From NCBI GenBank assembly GCA_030180135.1, contig CM058230.1, positions 58,560,580 to 58,624,579 on the forward strand: 64,000 nt of DNA, read 5' to 3'. The notes below the pieces were generated by a model, which saw only the letters and a program-made list of their open reading frames with translations, had not been told where the DNA came from and did no database searches. Both the position numbers and the translations under genes were made by a program. Shown here piece after piece: positions 25,101-39,900 of the stretch. The DNA comes from Orychophragmus violaceus. Lineage: Eukaryota > Streptophyta > Magnoliopsida > Brassicales > Brassicaceae. How positions within the stretch are numbered: the first letter of the stretch is position 1; each line of letters begins with the position of its first letter.

Positions 25101-28100
25101 GGACCGTTTAGAAGATCAAAGTTTCTTTCTTGTCTTTTAGTAGGATTACCTAGGGATGTTCAAAGGAATATAAACTTGTATAATATGCTTCTCATTATAC
25201 CTTTAGGAGCATACAAAAACTTACTTATAGTTTTATTACCTTACCTAGTTTCACCAATCCATGACACATATGTTTCAAGAAGTTTTGGTAAAAAGGTTTT
25301 GTTTAAGATTCTCATAGGACCTTTTAAAAGATCAAAGTTTCTTTCTTGTCTTTTAGTAGGGTTACCTAGGGGTGTTCAAAGGAACATAAACTTGTATAAT
25401 ATGCTTCTCATTATACCTTTAGGAGCATACAAAAACTTACTTATAGTTTTATTACCTTACCTAGTTTCTCCAATCCATGACACATATGTTTCAAGAAGTT
25501 TTGGTAAAAAGGTTTTGTTTAAGATTCTCATAGGACCTTTTAGAAGATCTAAGTTTCTTTCTTGTCTTTTAGTAGGATTACCTAGGGGTGTTCAAAGGAA
25601 TATAAACTTGTATAATATGCTTCTCATTATACCTATAGGAGCAGACAAAAACTTACTTATAGTTTTATTACCTTACCTAATTTCTCCAATCCATGACACA
25701 TATGTTTCAAGAAGTTTTGGTAAAAAGGTTTTGTTTAAGATTCTCTTAGGACCTTTTAAAAGATCAAAGTTTCTTTCTTGTCTTTTAGTAGGGTTACCTA
25801 GGGGTGTTCAAAGGAACATAAACTTGTATAATATGCTTCTCATTATACCTTTAGGAGCATACAAAAACTTACTTATAGTTTTATTACCTTACCTAGTTTC
25901 TCAAATCCATGACACATATGTTTCAAGAAGTTTTGGTAAAAAGGTTTTGTTTAAGATTCTCATAGGACCTTTTAAAAGATCAAAGTTTCTTTCTTGTCTT
26001 TTAGTAGGGTTACCTAGGGGTGTTCAAAGGAAAATAAACTTGTATAATATGCTTCTCATTATACCTTTAGGAGCATACAAAAACTTACTTATAGTTTTAT
26101 TACCTTACCTAGTTTCTCCAATCCATGACACATATGTTTCAAGAAGTTTTGGTAAAAAGGTTTTGTTTAAGATTCTCATAGGACCGTTTAAAAGATCAAA
26201 GTTTCTTTCTTGTCCTTTAGTAGGGTTACCTAGGGGTGTTCAAAGGAATATAAACTTGTATAATATGCTTCTCATTATACCTTTAGGAGCATACAAAAAC
26301 TTACTTATAGCTTTATTACCTTACCTAGTTTCTCCAATCCATGACACATATGTTTCAAGAAGTTTTGGTAAAAAGGTTTTGTTTAAGATTCTCATAGGAC
26401 CTTTTAGAAGATCTAAGTTTCTTTCTTGTCTTTTAGTAGGGTTACCTAGGGGTGTTCAAAGGAATATAAACTTGTATAATATGCTTCTCATTATACCTTT
26501 AGGAGCATACAAAAACTTACTTATAGTTTTACTACCTTACCTAGTTTCTCCAATCCATGACACATATGTTTCAAGAAGTTTTGGTAAAAAGGTTTTGTTT
26601 AAGATTCTCATAGGACCGTTTAAAAGATCAAAGTTTCTTTCTTGTCTTTTAGTAGGGTTACCTAGGGGTGTTCAAAGGAATATAAACTTGTATAATATGC
26701 TTCTCATTATACCTTTAGGAGCATACAAAAACTTACTTATAGTTTTATTACCTTACCTAGTTTCTCCAATCCATGACACATATGTTTCAAGAAGTTTTGG
26801 TAAAAAGGTTTTGTTTAAGATTCTCATAGGACCTTTTAGAAGATCAAAGTTTCTTTCTTGTCTTTTAGTAGGATTGCCTAGGGGTGTTCAAAGGAATATA
26901 AACTTGTATAATATGCTTCTAATTATACCTTTAGGAGCATACAAAAACTTACTTATAGTTTTATTACCTTACCTAGTTTCTCCAATCCATGACACATATG
27001 TTTCAAGAAGTTTTGGTAAAAAGGTTTGGTTTAAGATTCTCATAGGACCGTTTAAAAAATCAAAGTTTCTTTCTTGTCTTTTAGTAGGGTTACCTAGGGG
27101 TGTTCAACGGAATATAAAATTGTATAATATGCTTCTCATTATACCTTTAGGAGCATACAAAAACTTACTTATAGTTTTATTACCTTACCTAGTTTCTCCA
27201 ATCCATGACACATATGTTTCAAGAAGTTTTGGTAAAAAGGTTTTGTTTAAGATTCTCTTAGGACCTTTTAAAAGATCAAAGTTTCTTTCTTGTCTTTTAG
27301 TAGGGTTACCTAGGGGTGTTCAAAGGAACATAAACTTGTATAATATGCTTCTCATTATACCTTTAGGAGCATACAAAAACTTACTTATAGTTTTATTACC
27401 TTACCTAGTTTCTCAAATCCATGACACATATGTTTCAAGAAGTTTTGGTAAAAAGGTTTTGTTTAAGATTCTCATAGGACCTTTTAGAAGATCTAAGTTT
27501 CTTTCTTGTCTTTTAGTAGGATTACCTAGGGGTGTTCAAAGGAATATAAACTTGTATAATATGCTTCTCATTATACCTTTAGGAGCATACAAAAACTTAC
27601 TTATAGTTTTATTACCTTACCTAGTTTCTCCAATCCATGACACATATGTTTCAAGAAGTTTTGGTAAAAAGGTTTTGTTTTAGATTCTCATAGGACCGTT
27701 TAAAAGATCAAAGTTTCTTTCTTGTCCTTTAGTAGGGTTACCTAGGGGTGTTCAAAGGAATATAAACTTGTATAATATGCTTCTCATTATACCTTTAGGA
27801 GCATACAAAAACTTACTTATAGCTTTATTACCTTACCTAGTTTCTCCAATCCATGACACATATGTTTCAAGAAGTTTTGGTAAAAAGGTTTTGTTAAAGA
27901 TTCTCATAGGACCTTTTAAAAGATCAAAGTTTCTTTCTTGTCTTTTAGTAGGGTTACCTAGGGGTGTTCAAAGGAAAATAAACTTGTATAATATGCTTCT
28001 CATTATACCTTTAGGAGCATACAAAAACTTATTTATAGTTTTATTACCTTACCTAGTTTCTCCAATCCATGACACATATGTTTCAAGAAGTTTTGGTAAA

Positions 28101-30962
28101 AAGGTTTTGTTTAAGATTCTCATAGGACCTTTTAGAAGATCTAAGTTTCTTTCTTGTCTTTTAGTAGGGTTACCTAGGGGTGTTCAAAGGAATATAAACT
28201 TGTATAATATGCTTCTCATTATACCTTTAGGAGCATACAAAAACTTACTTATAGTTTTATTACCTTACCTAGTTTCTCCAATCCATGACACATATGTTTC
28301 AAGAAGTTTTGGTAAAAAGGTTTTGTTTAAGATTCTCATAGGACCGTTTAGAAGATCAAAGTTTCTTTCTTGTCTTTTAGTAGGATTACCTAGGGATGTT
28401 CAAAGGAATATAAACTTGTATAATATGCTTCTCATTATACCTTTAGGAGCATACAAAAACTTACTTATAGTTTTATTACCTTACCTAGTTTCACCAATCC
28501 ATGACACATATGTTTCAAGAAGTTTTGGTAAAAAGGTTTTGTTTAAGATTCTCATAGGACCTTTTAAAAGATCAAAGTTTCTTTCTTGTCTTTTAGTAGG
28601 GTTACCTAGGGGTGTTCAAAGGAACATAAACTTGTATAATATGCTTCTCATTATACCTTTAGGAGCATACAAAAACTTACTTATAGTTTTATTACCTTAC
28701 CTAGTTTCTCCAATCCATGACACATATGTTTCAAGAAGTTTTGGTAAAAAGGTTTTGTTTAAGATTCTCATAGGACCTTTTAGAAGATCTAAGTTTCTTT
28801 CTTGTCTTTTAGTAGGATTACCTAGGGGTGTTCAAAGGAATATAAACTTGTATAATATGCTTCTCATTATACCTATAGGAGCAGACAAAAACTTACTTAT
28901 AGTTTTATTACCTTACCTAATTTCTCCAATCCATGACACATATGTTTCAAGAAGTTTTGGTAAAAAGGTTTTGTTTAAGATTCTCTTAGGACCTTTTAAA
29001 AGATCAAAGTTTCTTTCTTGTCTTTTAGTAGGGTTACCTAGGGGTGTTCAAAGGAACATAAACTTGTATAATATGCTTCTCATTATACCTTTAGGAGCAT
29101 ACAAAAACTTACTTATAGTTTTATTACCTTACCTAGTTTCTCCAATCCATGACACATATGTTTCAAGAAGTTTTGGTAAAAAGGTTTTGTTTAAGATTCT
29201 CATAGGACCGTTTAAAAGATCAAAGTTTCTTTCTTGTCCTTTAGTAGGGTTACCTAGGGGTGTTCAAAGGAATATAAACTTGTATAATATGCTTCTCATT
29301 ATACCTTTAGGAGCATACAAAAACTTACTTATAGCTTTATTACCTTACCTAGTTTCTCCAATCCATGACACATATGTTTCAAGAAGTTTTGGTAAAAAGG
29401 TTTTGTTTAAGATTCTCATAGGACCTTTTAGAAGATCTAAGTTTCTTTCTTGTCTTTTAGTAGGGTTACCTAGGGGTGTTCAAAGGAATATAAACTTGTA
29501 TAATATGCTTCTCATTATACCTTTAGGAGCATACAAAAACTTACTTATAGTTTTACTACCTTACCTAGTTTCTCCAATCCATGACACATATGTTTCAAGA
29601 AGTTTTGGTAAAAAGGTTTTGTTTAAGATTCTCATAGGACCGTTTAAAAGATCAAAGTTTCTTTCTTGTCTTTTAGTAGGGTTACCTAGGGGTGTTCAAA
29701 GGAATATAAACTTGTATAATATGCTTCTCATTATACCTTTAGGAGCATACAAAAACTTACTTATAGTTTTATTACCTTACCTAGTTTCTCCAATCCATGA
29801 CACATATGTTTCAAGAAGTTTTGGTAAAAAGGTTTTGTTTAAGATTCTCATAGGACCTTTTAGAAGATCAAAGTTTCTTTCTTGTCTTTTAGTAGGATTG
29901 CCTAGGGGTGTTCAAAGGAATATAAACTTGTATAATATGCTTCTAATTATACCTTTAGGAGCATACAAAAACTTACTTATAGTTTTATTACCTTACCTAG
30001 TTTCTCCAATCCATGACACATATGTTTCAAGAAGTTTTGGTAAAAAGGTTTGGTTTAAGATTCTCATAGGACCGTTTAAAAAATCAAAGTTTCTTTCTTG
30101 TCTTTTAGTAGGGTTACCTAGGGGTGTTCAACGGAATATAAAATTGTATAATATGCTTCTCATTATACCTTTAGGAGCATACAAAAACTTACTTATAGTT
30201 TTATTACCTTACCTAGTTTCTCCAATCCATGACACATATGTTTCAAGAAGTTTTGGTAAAAAGGTTTTGTTTAAGATTCTCATAGGACCTTTTAAAAGAT
30301 CAAAGTTTCTTTCTTGTCTTTTAGTAGGGTTACCTAGGGGTGTTCAAAGGAATATAAACTTGTATAATATGCTTCTCATTATACCTTTAGGAGCATACAA
30401 AAACTTACTTATAGTTTTATTAGCTTACCTAGTTTCTCCAATCCATGACACATATGTTTCAAGAAGTTTTGGTAAAAAGGTTTTGTTTAAGATTCTCATA
30501 GGACCTTTTAAAAGATCAAAGTTTCTTTCTTGTCTTTTAGTAGGGTTACCTAGGGGTGTTCAAAGGAACATAAACTTGTATAATATGCTTCTCATTATAC
30601 CTTTAGGAGCATACAAAAACTTACTTATAGTTTTATTACCTTACCTAGTTTCTCCAATCCATGACACATATGTTTCAAGAAGTTTTGGTAAAAAGGTTTT
30701 GTTTAAGATTCTCATAGGACCTTTTAGAAGATCTAAGTTTCTTTCTTGTCTTTTAGTAGGATTACCTAGGGGTGTTCAAAGGAATATAAACTTGTATAAT
30801 ATGCTTCTCATTATACCTATAGGAGCAGACAAAAACTTACTTATAGTTTTATTACCTTACCTAGTTTCTCCAATCCATGACACATATGTTTCAAGAAGTT
30901 TTGGTAAAAAGGTTTTGTTTAAGATTCTCATAGGACCTTTTAGAAGATCAAAGTTTCTTTCT

Positions 30963-30972
30963 ACCTAATTTC
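30963..30972 (+). other. 10-bp patch insertion in a monomer
   Basis: Inside TTTCTTTCT-TGTCTTTTAG the ten bases ACCTAATTTC have been inserted. With the next base they read ACCTAATTTCT, a string found about 110 bp further along the monomer in copies of the CTAATTTCTCC type. The frame shifts by one base here. It looks like a templated insertion from another part of the repeat. Confidence 0.8.
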
Positions 30973-33900
30973 TGTCTTTTAGTAGGATTGCCTAGGGGTG
31001 TTCAAAGGAATATAAACTTGTATAATATGCTTCTAATTATACCTTTAGGAGCATACAAAAACTTACTTATAGTTTTATTACCTTACCTAGTTTCTCCAAT
31101 CCATGACACATATGTTTCAAGAAGTTTTGGTAAAAAGGTTTTGTTTAAGATTCTCATAGGACCGTTTAAAAGATCAAAGTTTCTTTCTTGTCTTTTAGTA
31201 GGGTTACCTAGGGGTGTTCAACGGAACATAAACTTGTATAATATGCTTCTCATTATACCTTTAGGAGCATACAAAAACTTACTTATAGTTTTATTACCTT
31301 ACCTAGTTTCTCCAATCCATGACACATATGTTTCAAGAAGTTTTGGTAAAAAGGTTTTGTTTAAGATTCTCATAGGACCTTTTAAAAGATCAAAGTTTCT
31401 TTCTTGTCTTTTAGTAGGGTTACCTAGGGGTGTTCAAAGGAATATAAACTTGTATAATATGCTTCTCATTATACCTTTAGGAGCATACAAAAACTTACTT
31501 ATAGTTTTATTAGCTTACCTAGTTTCTCCAATCCATGACACATATGTTTCAAGAAGTTTTGGTAAAAAGGTTTTGTTTAAGATTCTCATAGGACCTTTTA
31601 AAAGATCAAAGTTTCTTTCTTGTCTTTTAGTAGGGTTACCTAGGGGTGTTCAAAGGAACATAAACTTGTATAATATGCTTCTCATTATACCTTTAGGAGC
31701 ATACAAAAACTTACTTATAGTTTTATTACCTTACCTAGTTTCTCCAATCCATGACACATATGTTTCAAGAAGTTTTGGTAAAAAGGTTTTGTTTAAGATT
31801 CTCATAGGACCTTTTAGAAGATCTAAGTTTCTTTCTTGTCTTTTAGTAGGATTACCTAGGGGTGTTCAAAGGAATATAAACTTGTATAATATGCTTCTCA
31901 TTATACCTATAGGAGCAGACAAAAACTTACTTATAGTTTTATTACCTTACCTAATTTCTCCAATCCATGACACATATGTTTCAAGAAGTTTTGGTAAAAA
32001 GGTTTTGTTTAAGATTCTCTTAGGACCTTTTAAAAGATCAAAGTTTCTTTCTTGTCTTTTAGTAGGGTTACCTAGGGGTGTTCAAAGGAACATAAACTTG
32101 TATAATATGCTTCTCATTATACCTTTAGGAGCATACAAAAACTTACTTATAGTTTTATTACCTTACCTAATTTCTCCAATCCATGACACATATGTTTCAA
32201 GAAGTTTTGGTAAAAAGGTTTTGTTTAAGATTCTCTTAGGACCTTTTAAAAGATCAAAGTTTCTTTCTTGTCTTTTAGTAGGGTTACCTAGGGGTGTTCA
32301 AAGGAATATAAACTTGTATAATATGCTTCTCATTATACCTTTAGGAGCATACAAAAACTTACTTATAGTTTTATTACCTTACCTAGTTTCTCCAATCCAT
32401 GACACATATGTTTCAAGAAGTTTTGGTAAAAAGGTTTTGTTTAAGATTCTCATAGGACCGTTTAAAAGATCAAAGTTTCTTTCTTGTCTTTTAGTAGGGT
32501 TACCTAGGGGTGTTCAAAGGAACATAAACTTGTATAATATGCTTCTCATTATACCTTTAGGAGCATACAAAAACTTACTTATAGTTTTATTACCTTACCT
32601 AGTTTCTCCAATCCATGACACATATGTTTCAAGAAGTTTTGGTAAAAAGGTTTTGTTTAAGATTCTCATAGGACCTTTTAGAAGATCAAAGTTTCTTTCT
32701 TGTCTTTTAGTAGGATTGCCTAGGGGTGTTCAAAGGAATATAAACTTGTATAATATGCTTCTCATTATACCTTTAGGAGCATACAAAAACTTACTTATAG
32801 TTTTATTACCTTACCTAGTTTCTCCAATCCATGACACATATGTTTCAAGAAGTTTTGGTAAAAAGGTTTTGTTTAAGATTCTCATAGGACCTTTTAAAAG
32901 ATCTAAGTTTCTTTCTTGTCTTTTAGTAGGGTTACCTAGGGGTGTTCAAAGGAACATAAACTTGTATAATATGCTTCTCATTATACCTATAGGAGCAGAC
33001 AAAAACTTACTTATAGTTTTATTACCTTACCTAGTTTCTCCAATCCATGACACATATGTTTCAAGAAGTTTTGGTAAAAAGGTTTTGTTTAAGATTCTCA
33101 TAGGACCTTTTAAAAGATCAAAGTTTCTTTCTTGTCTTTTAGTAGGGTTACCTAGGGGTGTTCAAAGGAATATAAACTTGTATAATATGCTTCTCATTAT
33201 ACCTTTAGGAGCATACAAAAACTTACTTATAGTTTTATTAGCTTACCTAGTTTCTCCAATCCATGACACATATGTTTCAAGAAGTTTTGGTAAAAAGGTT
33301 TTGTTTAAGATTCTCATAGGACCTTTTAAAAGATCAAAGTTTCTTTCTTGTCTTTTAGTAGGGTTACCTAGGGGTGTTCAAAGGAACATAAACTTGTATA
33401 ATATGCTTCTCATTATACCTTTAGGAGCATACAAAAACTTACTTATAGTTTTATTACCTTACCTAGTTTCTCCAATCCATGACACATATGTTTCAAGAAG
33501 TTTTGGTAAAAAGGTTTTGTTTAAGATTCTCATAGGACCTTTTAGAAGATCTAAGTTTCTTTCTTGTCTTTTAGTAGGATTACCTAGGGGTGTTCAAAGG
33601 AATATAAACTTGTATAATATGCTTCTCATTATACCTATAGGAGCAGACAAAAACTTACTTATAGTTTTATTACCTTACCTAATTTCTCCAATCCATGACA
33701 CATATGTTTCAAGAAGTTTTGGTAAAAAGGTTTTGTTTAAGATTCTCTTAGGACCTTTTAAAAGATCTAAGTTTCTTTCTTGTCTTTTAGTAGGGTTACC
33801 TAGGGGTGTTCAAAGGAATATAAACTTGTATAATATGCTTCTCATTATACCTTTAGGAGCATACAAAAACTTACTTATAGTTTTACTACCTTACCTAGTT

Positions 33901-36900
33901 TCTCCAATCCATGACACATATGTTTCAAGAAGTTTTGGTAAAAAGGTTTTGTTAAGATTCTCATAGGACCGTTTAAAAGATCAAAGTTTCTTTCTTGTCC
34001 TTTAGTAGGGTTACCTAGGGGTGTTCAAAGGAATATAAACTTGTATAATATGCTTCTCATTATACCTTTAGGAGCATACAAAAACTTACTTATAGCTTTA
34101 TTACCTTACCTAGTTTCTCCAATCCATGACACATGTTTCAAGAAGTTTTGGTAAAAAGGTTTTGTTTAAGATTCTCATAGGACCTTTTAAAAGATCAAAG
34201 TTTCTTTCTTGTCTTTTAGTAGGGTTACCTAGGGGTGTTCAAAGGAATATAAACTTGTATAATATGCTTCTCATTATACCTTTAGGAGCATACAAAAACT
34301 TACTTATAGCTTTATTACCTTACCTAGTTTCTCCAATCCATGACACATATGTTTCAAGAAGTTTTGGTAAAAAGTTAAGATTCTCATAGGACCTTTTAAA
34401 AGATCAAAGTTTCTTTCTTGTCTTTTAGTAGGGTTACCTAGGGGTGTTCAAAGGAACATAAACTTGTATAATATGCTTCTCATTATACCTTTAGGAGCAT
34501 ACAAAAACTTACTTATAGTTTTATTACCTTACCTAGTTTCTCCAATCCATGACACATATGTTTCAAGAAGTTTTGGTAAAAAGGTTTTGTTTAAGATTCT
34601 CATAGGACCTTTTAGAAGATCTAAGTTTCTTTCTTGTCTTTTAGTAGGATTACCTAGGGGTGTTCAAAGGAATATAAACTTGTATAATATGCTTCTCATT
34701 ATACCTTTAGGAGCATACAAAAACTTACTTATAGTTTTATTACCTTACCTAGTTTCTCCAATCCATGACACATATGTTTCAAGAAGTTTTGGTAAAAAGG
34801 TTTTGTTTTAGATTCTCATAGGACCGTTTAAAAGATCAAAGTTTCTTTCTTGTCCTTTAGTAGGGTTACCTAGGGGTGTTCAAAGGAATATAAACTTGTA
34901 TAATATGCTTCTCATTATACCTTTAGGAGCATACAAAAACTTACTTATAGCTTTATTACCTTACCTAGTTTCTCCAATCCATGACACATATGTTTCAAGA
35001 AGTTTTGGTAAAAAGGTTTTGTTAAAGATTCTCATAGGACCTTTTAAAAGATCAAAGTTTCTTTCTTGTCTTTTAGTAGGGTTACCTAGGGGTGTTCAAA
35101 GGAAAATAAACTTGTATAATATGCTTCTCATTATACCTTTAGGAGCATACAAAAACTTATTTATAGTTTTATTACCTTACCTAGTTTCTCCAATCCATGA
35201 CACATATGTTTCAAGAAGTTTTGGTAAAAAGGTTTTGTTTAAGATTCTCATAGGACCTTTTAGAAGATCTAAGTTTCTTTCTTGTCTTTTAGTAGGGTTA
35301 CCTAGGGGTGTTCAAAGGAATATAAACTTGTATAATATGCTTCTCATTATACCTTTAGGAGCATACAAAAACTTACTTATAGTTTTATTACCTTACCTAG
35401 TTTCTCCAATCCATGACACATATGTTTCAAGAAGTTTTGGTAAAAAGGTTTTGTTTAAGATTCTCATAGGACCGTTTAGAAGATCAAAGTTTCTTTCTTG
35501 TCTTTTAGTAGGATTACCTAGGGATGTTCAAAGGAATATAAACTTGTATAATATGCTTCTCATTATACCTTTAGGAGCATACAAAAACTTACTTATAGTT
35601 TTATTACCTTACCTAGTTTCACCAATCCATGACACATATGTTTCAAGAAGTTTTGGTAAAAAGGTTTTGTTTAAGATTCTCATAGGACCTTTTAAAAGAT
35701 CAAAGTTTCTTTCTTGTCTTTTAGTAGGGTTACCTAGGGGTGTTCAAAGGAACATAAACTTGTATAATATGCTTCTCATTATACCTTTAGGAGCATACAA
35801 AAACTTACTTATAGTTTTATTACCTTACCTAGTTTCTCCAATCCATGACACATATGTTTCAAGAAGTTTTGGTAAAAAGGTTTTGTTTAAGATTCTCATA
35901 GGACCTTTTAGAAGATCTAAGTTTCTTTCTTGTCTTTTAGTAGGATTACCTAGGGGTGTTCAAAGGAATATAAACTTGTATAATATGCTTCTCATTATAC
36001 CTATAGGAGCAGACAAAAACTTACTTATAGTTTTATTACCTTACCTAATTTCTCCAATCCATGACACATATGTTTCAAGAAGTTTTGGTAAAAAGGTTTT
36101 GTTTAAGATTCTCTTAGGACCTTTTAAAAGATCAAAGTTTCTTTCTTGTCTTTTAGTAGGGTTACCTAGGGGTGTTCAAAGGAACATAAACTTGTATAAT
36201 ATGCTTCTCATTATACCTTTAGGAGCATACAAAAACTTACTTATAGTTTTATTACCTTACCTAGTTTCTCAAATCCATGACACATATGTTTCAAGAAGTT
36301 TTGGTAAAAAGGTTTTGTTTAAGATTCTCATAGGACCTTTTAAAAGATCAAAGTTTCTTTCTTGTCTTTTAGTAGGGTTACCTAGGGGTGTTCAAAGGAA
36401 AATAAACTTGTATAATATGCTTCTCATTATACCTTTAGGAGCATACAAAAACTTACTTATAGTTTTATTACCTTACCTAGTTTCTCCAATCCATGACACA
36501 TATGTTTCAAGAAGTTTTGGTAAAAAGGTTTTGTTTAAGATTCTCATAGGACCGTTTAAAAGATCAAAGTTTCTTTCTTGTCCTTTAGTAGGGTTACCTA
36601 GGGGTGTTCAAAGGAATATAAACTTGTATAATATGCTTCTCATTATACCTTTAGGAGCATACAAAAACTTACTTATAGCTTTATTACCTTACCTAGTTTC
36701 TCCAATCCATGACACATATGTTTCAAGAAGTTTTGGTAAAAAGGTTTTGTTTAAGATTCTCATAGGACCTTTTAGAAGATCTAAGTTTCTTTCTTGTCTT
36801 TTAGTAGGGTTACCTAGGGGTGTTCAAAGGAATATAAACTTGTATAATATGCTTCTCATTATACCTTTAGGAGCATACAAAAACTTACTTATAGTTTTAC

Positions 36901-39900
36901 TACCTTACCTAGTTTCTCCAATCCATGACACATATGTTTCAAGAAGTTTTGGTAAAAAGGTTTTGTTTAAGATTCTCATAGGACCGTTTAAAAGATCAAA
37001 GTTTCTTTCTTGTCTTTTAGTAGGGTTACCTAGGGGTGTTCAAAGGAATATAAACTTGTATAATATGCTTCTCATTATACCTTTAGGAGCATACAAAAAC
37101 TTACTTATAGTTTTATTACCTTACCTAGTTTCTCCAATCCATGACACATATGTTTCAAGAAGTTTTGGTAAAAAGGTTTTGTTTAAGATTCTCATAGGAC
37201 CTTTTAGAAGATCAAAGTTTCTTTCTTGTCTTTTAGTAGGATTGCCTAGGGGTGTTCAAAGGAATATAAACTTGTATAATATGCTTCTAATTATACCTTT
37301 AGGAGCATACAAAAACTTACTTATAGTTTTATTACCTTACCTAGTTTCTCCAATCCATGACACATATGTTTCAAGAAGTTTTGGTAAAAAGGTTTGGTTT
37401 AAGATTCTCATAGGACCGTTTAAAAAATCAAAGTTTCTTTCTTGTCTTTTAGTAGGGTTACCTAGGGGTGTTCAACGGAATATAAAATTGTATAATATGC
37501 TTCTCATTATACCTTTAGGAGCATACAAAAACTTACTTATAGTTTTATTACCTTACCTAGTTTCTCCAATCCATGACACATATGTTTCAAGAAGTTTTGG
37601 TAAAAAGGTTTTGTTTAAGATTCTCATAGGACCTTTTAAAAGATCAAAGTTTCTTTCTTGTCTTTTAGTAGGGTTACCTAGGGGTGTTCAAAGGAATATA
37701 AACTTGTATAATATGCTTCTCATTATACCTTTAGGAGCATACAAAAACTTACTTATAGTTTTATTAGCTTACCTAGTTTCTCCAATCCATGACACATATG
37801 TTTCAAGAAGTTTTGGTAAAAAGGTTTTGTTTAAGATTCTCATAGGACCTTTTAGAAGATCAAAGTTTCTTTCTTGTCTTTTAGTAGGATTGCCTAGGGG
37901 TGTTCAAAGGAATATAAACTTGTATAATATGCTTCTCATTATACCTTTAGGAGCATACAAAAACTTACTTATAGTTTTATTACCTTACCTAGTTTCTCCA
38001 ATCCATGACACATATGTTTCAAGAAGTTTTGGTAAAAAGGTTTTGTTTAAGATTCTCATAGGACCGTTTAAAAGATCAAAGTTTCTTTCTTGTCTTTTAG
38101 TAGGGTTACCTAGGGGTGTTCAAAGGAATATAAAATTGTATAATATGCTTCTCATTATACCTTTAGGAGCATACAAAAACTTACTTATAGTTTTATTACC
38201 TTACCTAGTTTCTCCAATCCATGACACATATGTTTCAAGAAGTTTTGGTAAAAAGGTTTTGTTTAAGATTCTCATAGGACCTTTTAAAAGATCAAAGTTT
38301 CTTTCTTGTCTTTTAGTAGGGTTACCTAGGGGTGTTCAAAGGAATATAAACTTGTATAATATGCTTCTCATTATACCTTTAGGAGCATACAAAAACTTAC
38401 TTATAGTTTTATTACCTTACCTAGTTTCTCCAATCCATAACACATATGTTTCAAGAAGTTTTGGTAAAAAGGTTTTGTTTAAGATTCTCATAGGACCGTT
38501 TAAAAGATCAAAGTTTCTTTCTTGTCTTTTAGTAGGGTTGCCTAGGGGTGTTCAAAGGAATATAAACTTGTATAATATGCTTCTCATTATACCTTTAGGA
38601 GCATACAAAAACTTACTTATAGCTTTATTACCTTACCTAGTTTCTCCAATCCATGACACATATGTTTCAAGAAGTTTTGGTAAAAAGGTTTTGTTTAAGA
38701 TTCTCATAGGACCGTTTAAAAGATCAAAGTTTCTTTCTTGTCTTTTAGTAGGGTTACCTAGGGGTGTTCAAAGGAATATAAACTTGTATAATATGCTTCT
38801 CATTATACCTTTAGGAGCATACAAAAACTTACTTATAGCTTTATTACCTTACCTAGTTTCTCCAATCCATGACACATATGTTTCAAGAAGTTTTGGTAAA
38901 AAGGTTTTGTTAAGATTCTCATAGGACCGTTTAAAAGATCAAAGTTTCTTTCTTGTCCTTTAGTAGGGTTACCTAGGGGTGTTCAAAGGAATATAAACTT
39001 GTATAATATGCTTCTCATTATACCTTTAGGAGCATACAAAAACTTACTTATAGCTTTATTACCTTACCTAGTTTCTCCAATCCATGACACATATGTTTCA
39101 AGAATTTTTGGTAAAAAGGGTTTGTTAAGATTCTCATAGGACCTTTTAAAAGATCAAAGTTTCTTTCTTGTCTTTTAGTAGGGTTACCTAGGGGTGTTCA
39201 AAGGAACATAAACTTGTATAATATGCTTCTCATTATACCTTTAGGAGCATACAAAAACTTACTTATAGTTTTATTACCTTACCTAGTTTCTCCAATCCAT
39301 GACACATATGTTTCAAGAAGTTTTGGTAAAAAGGTTTTGTTTAAGATTCTCATAGGACCTTTTAGAAGATCTAAGTTTCTTTCTTGTCTTTTAGTAGGAT
39401 TACCTAGGGGTGTTCAAAGGAATATAAACTTGTATAATATGCTTCTCATTATACCTTTAGGAGCATACAAAAACTTACTTATAGTTTTATTACCTTACCT
39501 AGTTTCTCCAATCCATGACACATATGTTTCAAGAAGTTTTGGTAAAAAGGTTTTGTTTAAGATTCTCATAGGACCGTTTAAAAGATCAAAGTTTCTTTCT
39601 TGTCTTTTAGTAGGGTTACCTAGGGGTGTTCAAAGGAATATAAACTTGTATAATATGCTTCTCATTATACCTTTAGGAGCATACAAAAACTTACTTATAG
39701 TTTTATTACCTTACCTAGTTTCTCCAATCTATGACACATATGTTTCAAGAAGTTTTGGTAAAAAGGTTTTGTTTAAGATTCTCATAGGACTGTTTAAAAG
39801 ATCAAAGTTTCTTTCTTGTCCTTTAGTAGGGTTACCTAGGGGTGTTCAAAGGAATATAAACTTGTATAATATGCTTCTCATTATACCTTTAGGAGCATAC

